A stretch of 64,000 bases of DNA from Clostridium transplantifaecale (GCF_900626075.1 NZ_UYZY01000006.1:62001-126000); one strand, 5' to 3'. Positions 35,448-44,724 are shown, counted from the first letter of the stretch. The notes: generated by a model from the sequence alone, not told the origin. Made by a program: numbers and translations.

Positions 35448-36656
35448 CTAAGCGCGGATCATCTGGCGGATATCCCCGAAAGCGGCAGCTACCTTCTGAT
35501 ACCTGGATTCGGTCATCTCACCGGTCAGAACGGCGAATTCATCCATATCCGGCAGCTCGATCACCTTCAACTTGCCAAAAGCGGCCTCCACATCGGACAA
35601 TTTTTCCTCCGCAGTTCCTGCAAAGCGGATAAAATACCTGAATTTCATTTCTTTCACTTCAGACAGTTCCTGCTTTTCACCGGTCCAGCCAAGAGGCACA
35701 TTATCGGTCATACGGCAGGACGCCTCCATGATATCGGCAACCACTGCGCTGGCGGTCGGCAGTTTTCCTGCTCCGCTTCCGTAGAACATCAGCGTTCCGA
35801 CCATGTTGCCGCGGACCATCACCGCGTTAAATACGTCGCTCACTCCATAGAGAGGGTGATCCCTGCCGATCATCATCGGGCAGACAAACACACTGGTTTT
35901 GCCGTCGGCCATACGGCTGCTTCCGAACAGCTTGACGGAAGTCCCCATCTTTGCCGCGTACTTAAAGTCCGTATCGGTAATCTTTGTAATTCCTTCCGTA
36001 TAGACTTCTTCGTAATTGACTTCCTTCTGGAGAGCCAGAGACGTCAGAATCGTTATTTTCCGGCAGGTGTCGTATCCTTCCACATCGGCCTCGGGATTAC
36101 GCTCAGCATATCCCAGTTCCTGGGCTTTCTTAAGCGCCTCCTCAAATGTCTGGCCCTCTCTGTCCATCTTGCTGAGGATAAAGTTGGTCGTCCCGTTCAG
36201 GATGCCGCTGATTTCCAGAATCTGCTCTCCCGCAAGGCACTGAACCATAGGGCGGATAATCGGAATCCCGCCGCCGACACTGGCCTCGAACAGGAAATTA
36301 ATATTTTTGTCCCTGGCTATCTGAAGAAGCTCCGTCCCATGCGCCGCTACCAGCGCCTTGTTGGACGTAACCACCTGTTTTCCGGCAAGCAGGCAGGCTT
36401 TTGCAAACGCATAGGCCGGGTTCACACCGCCCATGGCTTCCACGACAATTCCCACTTCCTCGTCTTTTTCTATAATGGAAAAATCATGCACAATCAGGCC
36501 TTCATGAGGATCACCCGCGAATTCACGCAGATCCAGTATGTATTTTACGACAATGTCCTGACCTGTCTTCTTTTTGATTATCTCTCTGTTTGTCTCTAAT
36601 ACTTCCACGACACCGGAACCAATCGTTCCATATCCCATTACCGCTACCTGAATCAT
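35448..36656 (-). CDS. hom: Homoserine dehydrogenase
   Basis: 402 residues. Reduces aspartate semialdehyde to homoserine on the way to threonine and methionine. The Rossmann motif VAVMGYGTIGSGVVEVLE is at residues 4-21; ASVGGGIPIIRP, GILNGTTNFILSKM and EADVEGYDTCRKITIL are catalytic-domain hallmarks. A C-terminal ACT domain from about 325 suggests threonine feedback. It follows the ACT-domain gene by 5 bases and is therefore co-transcribed. It works in the same pathway as lysC at 22616. Confidence 0.95.
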   Translation of the reverse strand: MIQVAVMGYGTIGSGVVEVLETNREIIKKKTGQDIVVKYILDLREFAGDPHEGLIVHDFSIIEKDEEVGIVVEAMGGVNPAYAFAKACLLAGKQVVTSNKALVAAHGTELLQIARDKNINFLFEASVGGGIPIIRPMVQCLAGEQILEISGILNGTTNFILSKMDREGQTFEEALKKAQELGYAERNPEADVEGYDTCRKITILTSLALQKEVNYEEVYTEGITKITDTDFKYAAKMGTSVKLFGSSRMADGKTSVFVCPMMIGRDHPLYGVSDVFNAVMVRGNMVGTLMFYGSGAGKLPTASAVVADIMEASCRMTDNVPLGWTGEKQELSEVKEMKFRYFIRFAGTAEEKLSDVEAAFGKLKVIELPDMDEFAVLTGEMTESRYQKVAAAFGDIRQMIRA

Positions 36657-36661
36657 AATCT

Positions 36662-37105
36662 CTACTCCCTGGCTATTATTTTGACGTAATGAACGCCATT
36701 TTTCTCTTCCATTTCCTCAACCATCCTGGAAATATTGCCGGTATCCGGCCTGACTTCCACGCTCAGAGTAAGCGAAGCCACATTATTGACCGGAATACTC
36801 TGATGAATGGTCAGGATATTCGCCTTATAAACCGCCACCGTGTGGAGAAGATCCGACAACAGCCCCTGCTCATCGTCCATCTGCAGCACCAGCGTAATTG
36901 TTTTTCCCTTTGCATTGTCGTAAAATGGGAAAATATCATCTTTGTACTTGTAGAAAGAACTTCTGCTGATTCCCACTTTCTCAGTGGCTTCCTGTATCGT
37001 GATAGCCCGCTCCGATTCAATCAGCTTTTTCGCTTCGACCACCTTCAGCAGAACTTCAGGTACTGCTTTTTGTTTTAACACAAAATATTTTGTCTGCTCT
37101 TCCAT
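36662..37105 (-). CDS. ACT domain-containing protein (UPF0735/PheB-like)
   Basis: 147 residues from 37105, preceded by GGGGAG; the longer frame lacks a site. An N-terminal helix-turn-helix-like segment (ITIQEATEKVGISRSSFYKYKDDIFPF) is followed by an ACT domain (TLVLQMDDEQGLLSDLLHTVAVYKANILTIHQSIP). This matches the PheB/UPF0735 family, which sits before hom in many Firmicutes. It probably senses an amino acid and may regulate the adjacent gene. Biochemical role unproved. Confidence 0.88.
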   Translation of the reverse strand: MEEQTKYFVLKQKAVPEVLLKVVEAKKLIESERAITIQEATEKVGISRSSFYKYKDDIFPFYDNAKGKTITLVLQMDDEQGLLSDLLHTVAVYKANILTIHQSIPVNNVASLTLSVEVRPDTGNISRMVEEMEEKNGVHYVKIIARE

Positions 37106-37258
37106 ATTCACTCCCCTGCGCTGTATACCATCGTGTATGCTTGTGAAATACATTTGTATTCATAGCAAAGATATTAACACATTTAAAATGCTGGTGCAAT
37201 ATCTTTTTTCAGGATTTTGTGGTTTTTATCCATGATTATTGTTTTTTATGCAATACAA

Positions 37259-37296
37259 AAGAGAGAAAACAACCGTAAAAAGCCGTTTTCTCTCTT
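37259..37296 (-). terminator. Terminator of nhaC
   Basis: AAGAGAGAAAAC and its exact complement (12-pair arms, 14-base loop) are followed on the minus strand by TTGTATTG, and the arms themselves end in a T-rich run. It separates nhaC from the ACT-hom unit and could act in both directions. Confidence 0.65.
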
Positions 37297-37411
37297 AAAA
37301 TAGAGGAAATCATTCATGATAATACAGGATTCAGGAAATGCCTCTTCCCAATCATACCGGTATCAAAACAGACTTCCGGCTCCAGACTTTTCTAAACCTT
37401 CCTCGTTCTAT

Positions 37412-38968
37412 TTATTCAAGGACAGTGTCCCCTGTCTGTGAACTCAGGGATGCCAGTGCAGCCGCTGATTCTTCCATCAGAACAGCCGCTTCGGCACAAA
37501 GTGACGGTTCCGGTTCCAGCGTCGGGGAACTTCCCTGACGTCCACCCCTGATTTTCCATACCGCCTCGGCATCATTACCGGGAACCGCCTTAAAGATAAA
37601 GATGCCGGCGACCGCACAGATAATGCTGACGGCAATATTCACATAGGCGAACACAACATACGGTGCAAAGCTCAACGTCGTAAATCCAAACAGTCCCATG
37701 TAATAAATGCAGCTCGTATTCCAGGGCACGAGAGGCAGGATAATGGTGTTGGCCTCCTCAATGGTTCTGGAGAGAACGCTTCTGTGAATTCCCCTCTCAT
37801 CGTAAATCTCTTTAAACATTGTCCCCATAAGAACTGCAGAGACATAAAAATTCGTAACCACCATGACCGTGAAAATTCCGCATACCAGGGTGACCAGGAT
37901 AGTGGCGGTATCTGATTTGACCGTCTTTGTAATCCTCGCTACGATTACATGCAGGAATCCCGCTTCACTCAGTATCCCACCCAGTCCCAGAGCGAGCACC
38001 GCGGTGCAGATGGTCGACATCATGGAGGATATACCGCCCTTGCTCAGCATTGTGTCCACAATTTCCATCCCTGTGTCTACCTTGACGCCGTTAAAAATAA
38101 CAGACAGCACTTCCGCCGCTCCCGCATGCTGAACCACCATGGCGAGCACAAGTCCCGTAAAGCCTGAAATCAGGATGGCAAGAATAGCGGAGACCTTCTT
38201 AAGGCTGAGCACGACAATAAGAATAATAGGAATCAGCAGCAAAATGTTGAAATTGTAAAGCCCTGCCAGCCCGCTTCTCACCGAGTCGAGAACGGTCTGA
38301 TCCAAAGCAACCTGTGCATATTTGCTTCCGAGAAAGTAGAAAATCACAAGGCTGATGAGAAAAGACGGCCCCGTTGTATACAGCATGGAACGCACGTGGT
38401 AATAAATATTGATATCGCTGGCGCTGGAGGCCAGGATAGTTGAATCGGACAGCGGCGAAAGCTTATCTCCGAGAATTGAGCCGGATATGGCTGCGCCGGC
38501 AACCAGAGCCACCGGAATTCCCATGCTGGCTCCGATGCTGACACAGGCCACACCCACGGTTCCCGCCGTACCCCAGGAGGAGCCGATACAGATTGACAAA
38601 AGGGAGCACATAATAAAGGTCAGCGGAAGCAGCATCCTGGGTGTAATAATCCCCAGGCCGTAGTAGATCAGCATAGGAACCGTGCCGCATATAATCCATG
38701 CGCCGATCAGGAGACCTACAAACAGGAGAATCATGACACAGTCCATGGCCCGTTTCACGCCGCCCATCATCCCCTGCTCCAAATCCGCATAGCGGTATCC
38801 TGCCAGCATGGAGATAATCAGGACGAGAAAAATATTAACTGCCAGAAGCGGGATTGTGGCAACTCCCGAGGTGATTCCCACCGTAAGAACCACGGCGATC
38901 ACGGCCAGAACAGAGGCGGATAATAGCAGACCGGGTTTTCCCGGCTCTCTTTTTGTTTTCATCTTCAT
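37412..38968 (-). CDS. Na+/H+ antiporter NhaC family protein
   Basis: 518 residues, eleven or so hydrophobic segments, plasma membrane. Family marks: SICIGSSWGTAGTVGVACVSIG near 130-152, ISGSILGDKLSPLSDSTILASS near 165-187, and LPLVPWNTSCIYYMG near 420. The start at 38968 has AAGGAG upstream; an ATG six codons earlier lacks a good site. The C-terminal 45 residues are polar. A c-di-AMP riboswitch and terminator precede it, so expression should respond to the second messenger that controls ion and osmolyte balance. Some NhaC relatives exchange malate/lactate or other solutes. Confidence 0.87.
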   Translation of the reverse strand: MKMKTKREPGKPGLLLSASVLAVIAVVLTVGITSGVATIPLLAVNIFLVLIISMLAGYRYADLEQGMMGGVKRAMDCVMILLFVGLLIGAWIICGTVPMLIYYGLGIITPRMLLPLTFIMCSLLSICIGSSWGTAGTVGVACVSIGASMGIPVALVAGAAISGSILGDKLSPLSDSTILASSASDINIYYHVRSMLYTTGPSFLISLVIFYFLGSKYAQVALDQTVLDSVRSGLAGLYNFNILLLIPIILIVVLSLKKVSAILAILISGFTGLVLAMVVQHAGAAEVLSVIFNGVKVDTGMEIVDTMLSKGGISSMMSTICTAVLALGLGGILSEAGFLHVIVARITKTVKSDTATILVTLVCGIFTVMVVTNFYVSAVLMGTMFKEIYDERGIHRSVLSRTIEEANTIILPLVPWNTSCIYYMGLFGFTTLSFAPYVVFAYVNIAVSIICAVAGIFIFKAVPGNDAEAVWKIRGGRQGSSPTLEPEPSLCAEAAVLMEESAAALASLSSQTGDTVLE

Positions 38969-39003
38969 ATTCAATCTCTCCTTCACTGAAAACTCGCAGA
39001 AAA

Positions 39004-39030
39004 CAAAAAAGCACCCGGATATACCGAGTG
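39004..39030 (-). terminator. Riboswitch-linked terminator before nhaC
   Basis: On the minus strand CACTCGG pairs with CCGGGTG around TATAT, followed by CTTTTTTG. It lies 36 bases before the nhaC start and downstream of the c-di-AMP aptamer, as an expression platform would. Confidence 0.75.
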
Positions 39031-39164
39031 GCGAAGGTTACTGCAGGTTGAATACTCTGTCTGATTTTCCAGTCCATGAAACGAAAGAATAACTTCAATA
39101 AACGAAAGCGCGCCTATGGGCCTTTCACTGACATCAGACAAGGGCGCATAAATGCGCTTACCCC

Positions 39165-39296
39165 TTCCTTCGCCTACGAGATTAGCTGACGGGTTCGGGG
39201 AAGAAGGTCCCCTATCGCCATATGGCGAATACACCCCAAAAATTGGTTCTCCCGCTGCCGCCGCCCGGTTTGCAGGCTGCTGGCATTCGGCGTTAT
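39165..39296 (-). promoter_or_regulatory. c-di-AMP riboswitch (ydaO-yuaA type)
   Basis: On the minus strand the aptamer opens CGCCGAAT (39292 downward), has GGGAGAACCAATTTTTGGGG and AGGGGACC, and ends with the hallmark GAACCCGTCAGCTAATCTCG followed by GGCG, which pairs with the opening. These blocks are the conserved core of the ydaO-yuaA class. Known members mostly terminate transcription when c-di-AMP is bound and precede potassium, osmolyte and cell-wall genes. Here it would switch off an Na+/H+ antiporter. Between aptamer and terminator lies a GCGCAT/ATGCGC hairpin. Confidence 0.9.
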
Positions 39297-39309
39297 ATGT
39301 TTTCTGCTG

Positions 39310-39338
39310 TATATTCTGTTGTTAGTTAATTTTAACAA
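39310..39338 (-). promoter_or_regulatory. Promoter of the c-di-AMP riboswitch-nhaC transcript
   Basis: Minus-strand -35 TTGTTA (39333-39338), 17-base spacer, -10 AATATA (39310-39315); transcription would start about ten bases before the aptamer. Confidence 0.55.
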
Positions 39339-39396
39339 AATCATTATCTGCATTCAAGTATTTTTGGTAAAAGTTAATGTAATCTTAAATAAATAG

Positions 39397-39480
39397 GTTA
39401 CTGTTCACTCTGTGCCCAGTAACACGCGGAGCGATGCACCGAAAAGGCAAAAATACCTCGTTGAATACATCTGAGCGTCA
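39397..39480 (+). repeat. Dispersed repeat, divergent copy
   Basis: GGTTACTGTTCACTCTGTGC then CCAGTAACACGC matches 21570-21599 and the palindrome at 11366-11396; the right part (AAAATACCTCGTTGAAT) is a degenerate form of the GTGAAAACACCTCGCGGAAT core. Confidence 0.55.
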
Positions 39481-39495
39481 TTAACAATCAATACG

Positions 39496-39533
39496 CAAAA
39501 ACGGGAGGAACGGCACATGGCCCATTTCCTCCC
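39496..39533 (-). terminator. Terminator of secA-prfB
   Basis: GGGAGGAA and TTCCTCCC pair on the minus strand around a 15-base loop, followed by CGTTTTTG. It lies about 40 bases after the prfB stop codon. Confidence 0.8.
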
Positions 39534-39575
39534 ATTGATCAAACTATTATTATATTGTACCTTAAACTCCGCGTT

Positions 39576-40704
39576 TTACTGCTCCGGAGTCTCCTGGTTC
39601 TTCAGGCTGATCCATTTCAGGTACGCGCTGATAAACAGATCGATATCTCCGTCCATCACGGCATTGACATTGCCATTCTCCGCATTGGTTCGGTGATCCT
39701 TAACCAGTGTGTATGGCTGCATAACATAGGAACGGATCTGGTTTCCAAAGTTGATATCCTTAACGTCACCGCGGATATCGGAAAGTTTATCCGCATTCTC
39801 CTGCTGCTTCAGCAGATAGAGCTTTGCCTTCAGCATCTGCATCGCCTTGTCCTTATTCTGGAACTGGGAACGCTCATTCTGGCACTGTACCACAATTCCT
39901 GTCGGAAGGTGGGTGATACGGATAGCGGATGACGTCTTATTAATATGCTGTCCGCCGGCGCCGCTGGAGCGGTACGTATCAATCCGCAGATCGTCCTGGT
40001 TAATATCAATATCCAAATCTTCCTCGATATCAGGCATGACGTCGCAGGACACGAAAGAAGTCTGCCTCTTGCCTGCCGCATTAAAGGGTGAAATACGCAC
40101 AAGACGGTGCACCCCCTTCTCCGATTTCAGATATCCGAAGGCATTCTCCCCGTTAATCTGAACCGTGATAGACTTGATTCCGGCCTCATCACCGTCAAGG
40201 AAATCCAGGACCTCAGTCGTATAACCTTTCTTGTCGGCCCATCTCTGGTACATGCGGTACAGCATGCTGCACCAGTCCATGGCCTCGGTTCCTCCGGCTC
40301 CCGCATTCAGCTTCAATATGGCGTTACAGTTATCATACTCCCCTGAAAGCAGAGTCCTCGTCCTGATGTCCTCCAGGCTGCCGATAAATTCATCCAGCAT
40401 TTCCTGAATCTCCGGGATCATCGAAGGATCGTTCTCCTCGTATCCCATCTCTATCATTACCTGGATATCTTCGTACTGCTGTTCCAGATGGCGGTAAGTT
40501 TCTACTGTATCTTTTAAATTCTTTGCTTCTTTTACTGTCTTCGTGGACCTGTCCGGATCGTCCCAGAATCCTGGTTCCTCCATGGATTTGTCCAGCTCGT
40601 CGATTCGCTTTACCTTGTTATCCAGGTCAAAGTGAATCCCTCACTTCCACTAAAGTTTTATCATACGTCGATAACGTATATTTGAATTGATCTAATTCAA
40701 CCAT
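39576..40704 (-). CDS. prfB: Peptide chain release factor 2 (programmed +1 frameshift)
   Basis: 375 residues after frameshifting. The first frame runs from ATG 40704 for 25 codons to CTT TGA (40632-40627); shifting by one base at CTT lets translation continue as GAC CTG GAT through 39576. RF2 ends translation at UGA and UAA. SPF in VRISPFNAAGKR and the GGQ motif in SSGAGGQHINKTSS (peptidyl hydrolysis) are present; the UGA-recognition SPF tripeptide confirms RF2 rather than RF1. AGGGA sits upstream of the shift site. Follows secA by 71 bases and is probably co-transcribed with it. Confidence 0.95.
40619..40643 (-). other. RF2 programmed frameshift site
   Basis: AGGGATTCACTTTGAC: a Shine-Dalgarno-like AGGGA a few bases before the slippery CTT and the in-frame UGA, followed by C. 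This is the classical autoregulatory site: low RF2 leaves UGA unread and promotes the shift. Its upstream SD-like element is weaker (AGGGA) than the common AGGGGG. Confidence 0.9.
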
Positions 40705-40775
40705 AGCTTCACCCACTTTCAATTTTATATTTTTACAAATCTAACATGATAAACTTATTAAATATCAGGACTTAA

Positions 40776-43433
40776 TCAGTTTTCCTCTTTCTTCTGTCCC
40801 TGAGGAAGGATCTGCATCTGAACCGTCTTATTCTTAAGCTCCGGATTGGAACTCATCTCCTGCAGGATCTTACGGCCGCAGCACTGCTTAAATTTCTTGC
40901 CGGAACCGCATGGGCACGGATCGTTTGGATAAATCTTCTTTGCCTCACGCTTCTTCGGAGCCTGGACGCTGCTGTCATCCTTATTCGTTCCCGTAACCTT
41001 GGCAGCCGGTTCACGTTCTACCTTCTGCTCCACGCGGATGTGGAACAGGATACGTACTGTGTCTTCACGGATTGCGGCAGTCATGCTGTCGAACATCTCA
41101 TAGCCGCTCATCTTGTACTCGACAAGAGGATCTCTCTGGCCGTATGCCTGGAGGCCAATACCCTCGCGAAGCTGATCCATATCGTCGATATGAGCCATCC
41201 ACTTCGCATCGATTACTTTCAGAAGAATCACGCGCTCGATTTCACGGATCTGCTCTGCCTCCGGGAATTCCGCTTCCTTCTCTTCATAGAGTTTCGTGGC
41301 GGCTTCCTTCAGCATATGCTTTAACTCGTTCTTCTTCATATCCTTCTGGTCATCATTTAATGCGATGGTTGGAAGAGGGATAATCGGAAGCAGCAGTGAA
41401 TTCAGTTCCGTCAGATCCCAATCTTCCGTCCCCTGTTCATCAGAAATGGACAAGTCCACTGCATTTTCTACAATATCCGTAATCATCTTCATAATTACGG
41501 TTCTCATGCTCTCACCGTTCAATACGCGGCGGCGCTCGTCGTAGATAACCTCACGCTGCTCGTTCATAACTTCGTCGTATTTAAGCAGATTTTCACGAAT
41601 ACCGTAGTTATTGGTCTCGATCTTCATCTGGGCTTTCTCAATGGCATTCGACAGCATTTTGTGCTCGATCTGCTCATTCTCCGGCACGCCTAATGCATTG
41701 AACATGCTCATCAGCTTCTCGGAACCGAAGAGACGCATCAGATCATCTTCCAGAGAAATATAGAAACGTGATTCACCCGGGTCTCCCTGACGTCCTGAAC
41801 GTCCGCGCAGCTGGTTGTCAATACGCCTGGATTCATGACGCTCCGTACCGATAATCTTAAGTCCGCCGATCGCTTTCGCCTCGTCGTCCAGCTTGATATC
41901 CGTACCACGGCCGGCCATGTTGGTGGCAATGGTAACGGCGCCGTGGACACCGGCATCTGCTACGATCTCAGCCTCCAGTTCATGGAACTTGGCGTTCAGT
42001 ACCTTGTGTTTAATTCCGCGTCTTGTCAGCATCTTGCTTAAAAGTTCGGAAGTCTCAATGGTAATCGTGCCGACCAGGACAGGCTGTCCCTTCTCATGGG
42101 CTGCTGCCACCTCGTCCACTACTGCATGGAATTTCTCTTTCTTCGTCTTATAAACGGCATCGTCTTTATCAATACGGATTACCGGCCTGTTGGTCGGAAT
42201 CACGATAACGTCCATCTGATAGATGTTACGGAACTCCTTCTCCTCAGTCTGGGCCGTACCGGTCATACCCGATTTCTTTTTAAATTTATTAAAGAAGTTC
42301 TGGAATGTAATGGTAGCCAGCGTTCTGCTCTCACGGCGTACATTGACATGCTCCTTTGCCTCGATTGCCTGATGGAGTCCGTCGGAATAGCGGCGGCCCG
42401 GCATGATACGTCCTGTAAATTCATCTACAATCAGGACCTCATCATCTTTTACAACGTAATCTTTATCGCGGAACATCAGGTTGTTGGCACGCAGCGCCAG
42501 AATGATGTTATGCTGTATCTCCAGGTTCTGAGGATCGGCAAGGTTTTCAATATGGAAAAATTCCTCTACTTTTTTAACGCCCTGCTCGGTCAGGTTGACT
42601 ACTTTGTCCTTCTCGTTGACAATGAAATCGCCCGACTCTTCAATCTCTTCACCCATAATAGCGGCCATCTTTGTAAACTCGGCAGATTCTTCTCCTCGCT
42701 CCAGCTGGCGTGCCAGGATGTCACAGACTTCATATAATTTAGTGGATTTACCGCTCTGTCCGGAAATGATAAGCGGTGTTCTTGCTTCATCAATCAATAC
42801 GGAGTCAACCTCATCGATGATGGCATAGTCCAGATTTCTTAAAACCATCTGTTCCTTATATATAGCCATGTTGTCACGAAGGTAGTCGAAACCGAGTTCG
42901 TTGTTCGTAACATAGGTAATATCGCAGTTGTATGCCGCACGGCGCTCATCGGGCGTCATGGCATTCAGTACGACACCGACGGAGAGTCCCAGGAATCTGT
43001 GGACCTCACCCATCCACTCAGCATCTCGTTTTGCCAGGTAGTCATTGACCGTTACGATAAATACGCCGTTTCCCGCCAGCGCATTCAGGTATGCCGGAGC
43101 CGTGGATACAAGCGTTTTACCTTCTCCTGTCTTCATCTCGGCGATACGTCCCTGATGTAAAACAATACCGCCAATCAGCTGTACCGGATAATGTTCCATA
43201 TTGAGGACACGCCTTGCCGCCTCTCTGATGGTGGCAAATGCCTCCGGCAGGATGTCGTCCAATGTTTCACCCTTTTCCAGACGCTCTTTGAACTTTCTGG
43301 TGTTATCCTTCAGTTCTTCGTCCGTCAGCTTTTCCATCTCAGGTTTTAAAGCAACGATTTTATCCACAATGGGGTAAATCATCTTTAATTCACGCTCGCT
43401 GTGAGTTCCAAACATTTTCTCTATCAGATTCAT
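40776..43433 (-). CDS. secA: Preprotein translocase ATPase SecA
   Basis: 885 residues. Drives protein export through SecYEG by ATP hydrolysis. Walker A is in MKTGEGKTLVSTAPAYLNAL near 102-121, the DEVD box in AIIDEVDSVLIDEARTPL, and the second motor domain holds IATNMAGRGTDI and QLRGRSGRQGDPG. The C-terminal zinc domain CPCGSGKKFKQCCG near 850-863 binds SecB or ribosomes in relatives. A second SecA is not seen here. AGGAG lies before the ATG and a promoter at 43532-43560. Confidence 0.97.
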   Translation of the reverse strand: MNLIEKMFGTHSERELKMIYPIVDKIVALKPEMEKLTDEELKDNTRKFKERLEKGETLDDILPEAFATIREAARRVLNMEHYPVQLIGGIVLHQGRIAEMKTGEGKTLVSTAPAYLNALAGNGVFIVTVNDYLAKRDAEWMGEVHRFLGLSVGVVLNAMTPDERRAAYNCDITYVTNNELGFDYLRDNMAIYKEQMVLRNLDYAIIDEVDSVLIDEARTPLIISGQSGKSTKLYEVCDILARQLERGEESAEFTKMAAIMGEEIEESGDFIVNEKDKVVNLTEQGVKKVEEFFHIENLADPQNLEIQHNIILALRANNLMFRDKDYVVKDDEVLIVDEFTGRIMPGRRYSDGLHQAIEAKEHVNVRRESRTLATITFQNFFNKFKKKSGMTGTAQTEEKEFRNIYQMDVIVIPTNRPVIRIDKDDAVYKTKKEKFHAVVDEVAAAHEKGQPVLVGTITIETSELLSKMLTRRGIKHKVLNAKFHELEAEIVADAGVHGAVTIATNMAGRGTDIKLDDEAKAIGGLKIIGTERHESRRIDNQLRGRSGRQGDPGESRFYISLEDDLMRLFGSEKLMSMFNALGVPENEQIEHKMLSNAIEKAQMKIETNNYGIRENLLKYDEVMNEQREVIYDERRRVLNGESMRTVIMKMITDIVENAVDLSISDEQGTEDWDLTELNSLLLPIIPLPTIALNDDQKDMKKNELKHMLKEAATKLYEEKEAEFPEAEQIREIERVILLKVIDAKWMAHIDDMDQLREGIGLQAYGQRDPLVEYKMSGYEMFDSMTAAIREDTVRILFHIRVEQKVEREPAAKVTGTNKDDSSVQAPKKREAKKIYPNDPCPCGSGKKFKQCCGRKILQEMSSNPELKNKTVQMQILPQGQKKEEN

Positions 43434-43531
43434 GCTTTACTCTCCTATTTCTATCATTATTTCTATTATCATCATTGCAAGCTCTTCTATTCATGCCAAA
43501 ACTGCATACTTATAGTTATACAATCTTACTT

Positions 43532-43560
43532 ATTCTAACACTAACAGGCGTTTTATTCAA
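43532..43560 (-). promoter_or_regulatory. Sigma-A-like promoter for secA-prfB
   Basis: Minus-strand -35 TTGAAT (43555-43560), 17-base spacer, -10 TAGAAT (43532-43537), leaving a leader of about 95 bases. Confidence 0.6.
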
Positions 43561-43583
43561 CGACTTCATAAATTTTTTACATT

Positions 43584-43852
43584 TTGTCCACATCCAATTA
43601 ACGGTATCCTTATTTTTACAGTGACATAATTCGTCACATTATGGTAAACTTAGCAAATTGCACAAAAAACTTGTTCTATTCCCCAGTTGTCCACATTATC
43701 CACACCGATTTCGTCGAAAATGTTGAAAAGTTATGCACATCGCACCTTGTCCATTTTAGGGGAAAAAGTAGTTATACACCGACTTATCCACATTATCCAC
43801 ATCTTTTTTATGTTTATCACCATCTTTCCCCATCCAAAGTTCCCTATCCACT
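43584..43852 (+). promoter_or_regulatory. DnaA-box cluster
   Basis: Perfect TTATCCACA at 43696-43704, 43784-43792 and 43793-43801; TTATGCACA at 43731-43739; TTGTCCACA at 43584-43592 and 43687-43695; and weaker TTATACACC (43772) and CTATCCACT (43844). All are on the plus strand and several abut each other. AT-rich sequence (43860-44060) follows. The cluster lies between the divergent secA and hpf promoters. It looks like an origin-type DnaA-binding array, yet no dnaA or dnaN is nearby; a titration or regulatory cluster is the safer reading. Confidence 0.7.
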
Positions 43853-44018
43853 TTTTTGTGTATATCTCATAAACTTGCATATTTCGACAAAAAATACAAA
43901 GATTATCCTTGACAGAATTTCTTTGTTTTAAACCGTTTTGCAATGGTTTCATCTACAAATAATTTAAACTTTTTAGAAAAAATTAACAATAATTGTCTCG
44001 ACAATTTTACTTTCATCA

Positions 44019-44047
44019 TTGAATTTATCGAATAAAAGTGGTATACT
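44019..44047 (+). promoter_or_regulatory. Sigma-A promoter for hpf
   Basis: -35 TTGAAT (44019-44024), 17-base spacer, -10 TATACT (44042-44047), about 30 bases before the start codon. Confidence 0.75.
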
Positions 44048-44078
44048 ATAAACATCCCAAGAAAAAGGAGCGATGTGT

Positions 44079-44606
44079 ATGCGTTATAAGATTACTGGAA
44101 GAAATATTAATGTTACCCCGGGGTTAAAGGCAGCAGTTGAGGAGAAAATCGGCAAATTAGAAAGATACTTCAATCAGGACACAGAAGCAATTGTCACATT
44201 AAGCGTTGAAAAAGAACGACAGAAAATTGAAGTTACTATCCCTGTAAAAGGCACTATCATCCGTGCAGAGCAGGAAAGTAACGATATGTACGTATCCATT
44301 GATTTGGTAGAAGAAATTATCGAGCGCCAGCTCAAAAAATATAAGAACAAGATTGTCGACAAAAAACAGGCCGCCATCGCTTTCTCCGATTATTTCATGA
44401 ATGAAGAGTACGAATCAGACGATGAAGTAAAGATTATGAAGGTAAAGAGATTTGCAATGAAACCGATGGATCCCGAAGAGGCATGTGTACAGATGGAACT
44501 TCTCGGACATGCATTCTACGTATTCTTAAACTCCGAGACCGAGCAGGTCAATGTGGTTTACAAGAGAAAAGGTAATACTTACGGACTGATCGAGCCGGAG
44601 TTCTAA
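44079..44606 (+). CDS. hpf: Ribosome hibernation promoting factor, long form
   Basis: 175 residues. The N-terminal S30AE domain (MRYKITGRNINVTPGLKAAVEEKIGKLERYF) binds the decoding region of idle ribosomes; the C-terminal domain from about 118 (IMKVKRFAMKPMDPEEACVQMELLGHAFYVFLN) dimerises them into 100S particles, as in long HPFs of Firmicutes. The ATG at 44079 is preferred because AGGAG is 8 bases before it; an ATG two codons earlier would be only 2 bases from the site. Monocistronic with its own promoter and terminator; hpf next to secA is a common Firmicute order. Confidence 0.95.
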   Translation: MRYKITGRNINVTPGLKAAVEEKIGKLERYFNQDTEAIVTLSVEKERQKIEVTIPVKGTIIRAEQESNDMYVSIDLVEEIIERQLKKYKNKIVDKKQAAIAFSDYFMNEEYESDDEVKIMKVKRFAMKPMDPEEACVQMELLGHAFYVFLNSETEQVNVVYKRKGNTYGLIEPEF

Positions 44607-44724
44607 TAAGACAGCTCATACGCAATAAACGAAAGGACAGGCTTAACCCCTGACTGAACGATAAACCGGCAGCGAAATCGCACCGCGATGTTTTGTTTTC
44701 ATTGCCGGCCAGCAATACGAAGAA

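Noticed and set aside
35421..36599. 392-residue frame antisense to hom
   Set aside because: His/Arg/Phe-rich shadow of homoserine dehydrogenase.
43641..43952. Small frames between secA and hpf
   Set aside because: They read through the DnaA-box array and AT-rich DNA, with no ribosome site and no protein-like composition.
43434..44078. Chromosomal replication origin
   Set aside because: The DnaA boxes are convincing, but no dnaA/dnaN, no visible strand switch around it, and skew could not be computed, so it is reported only as a DnaA-box cluster.
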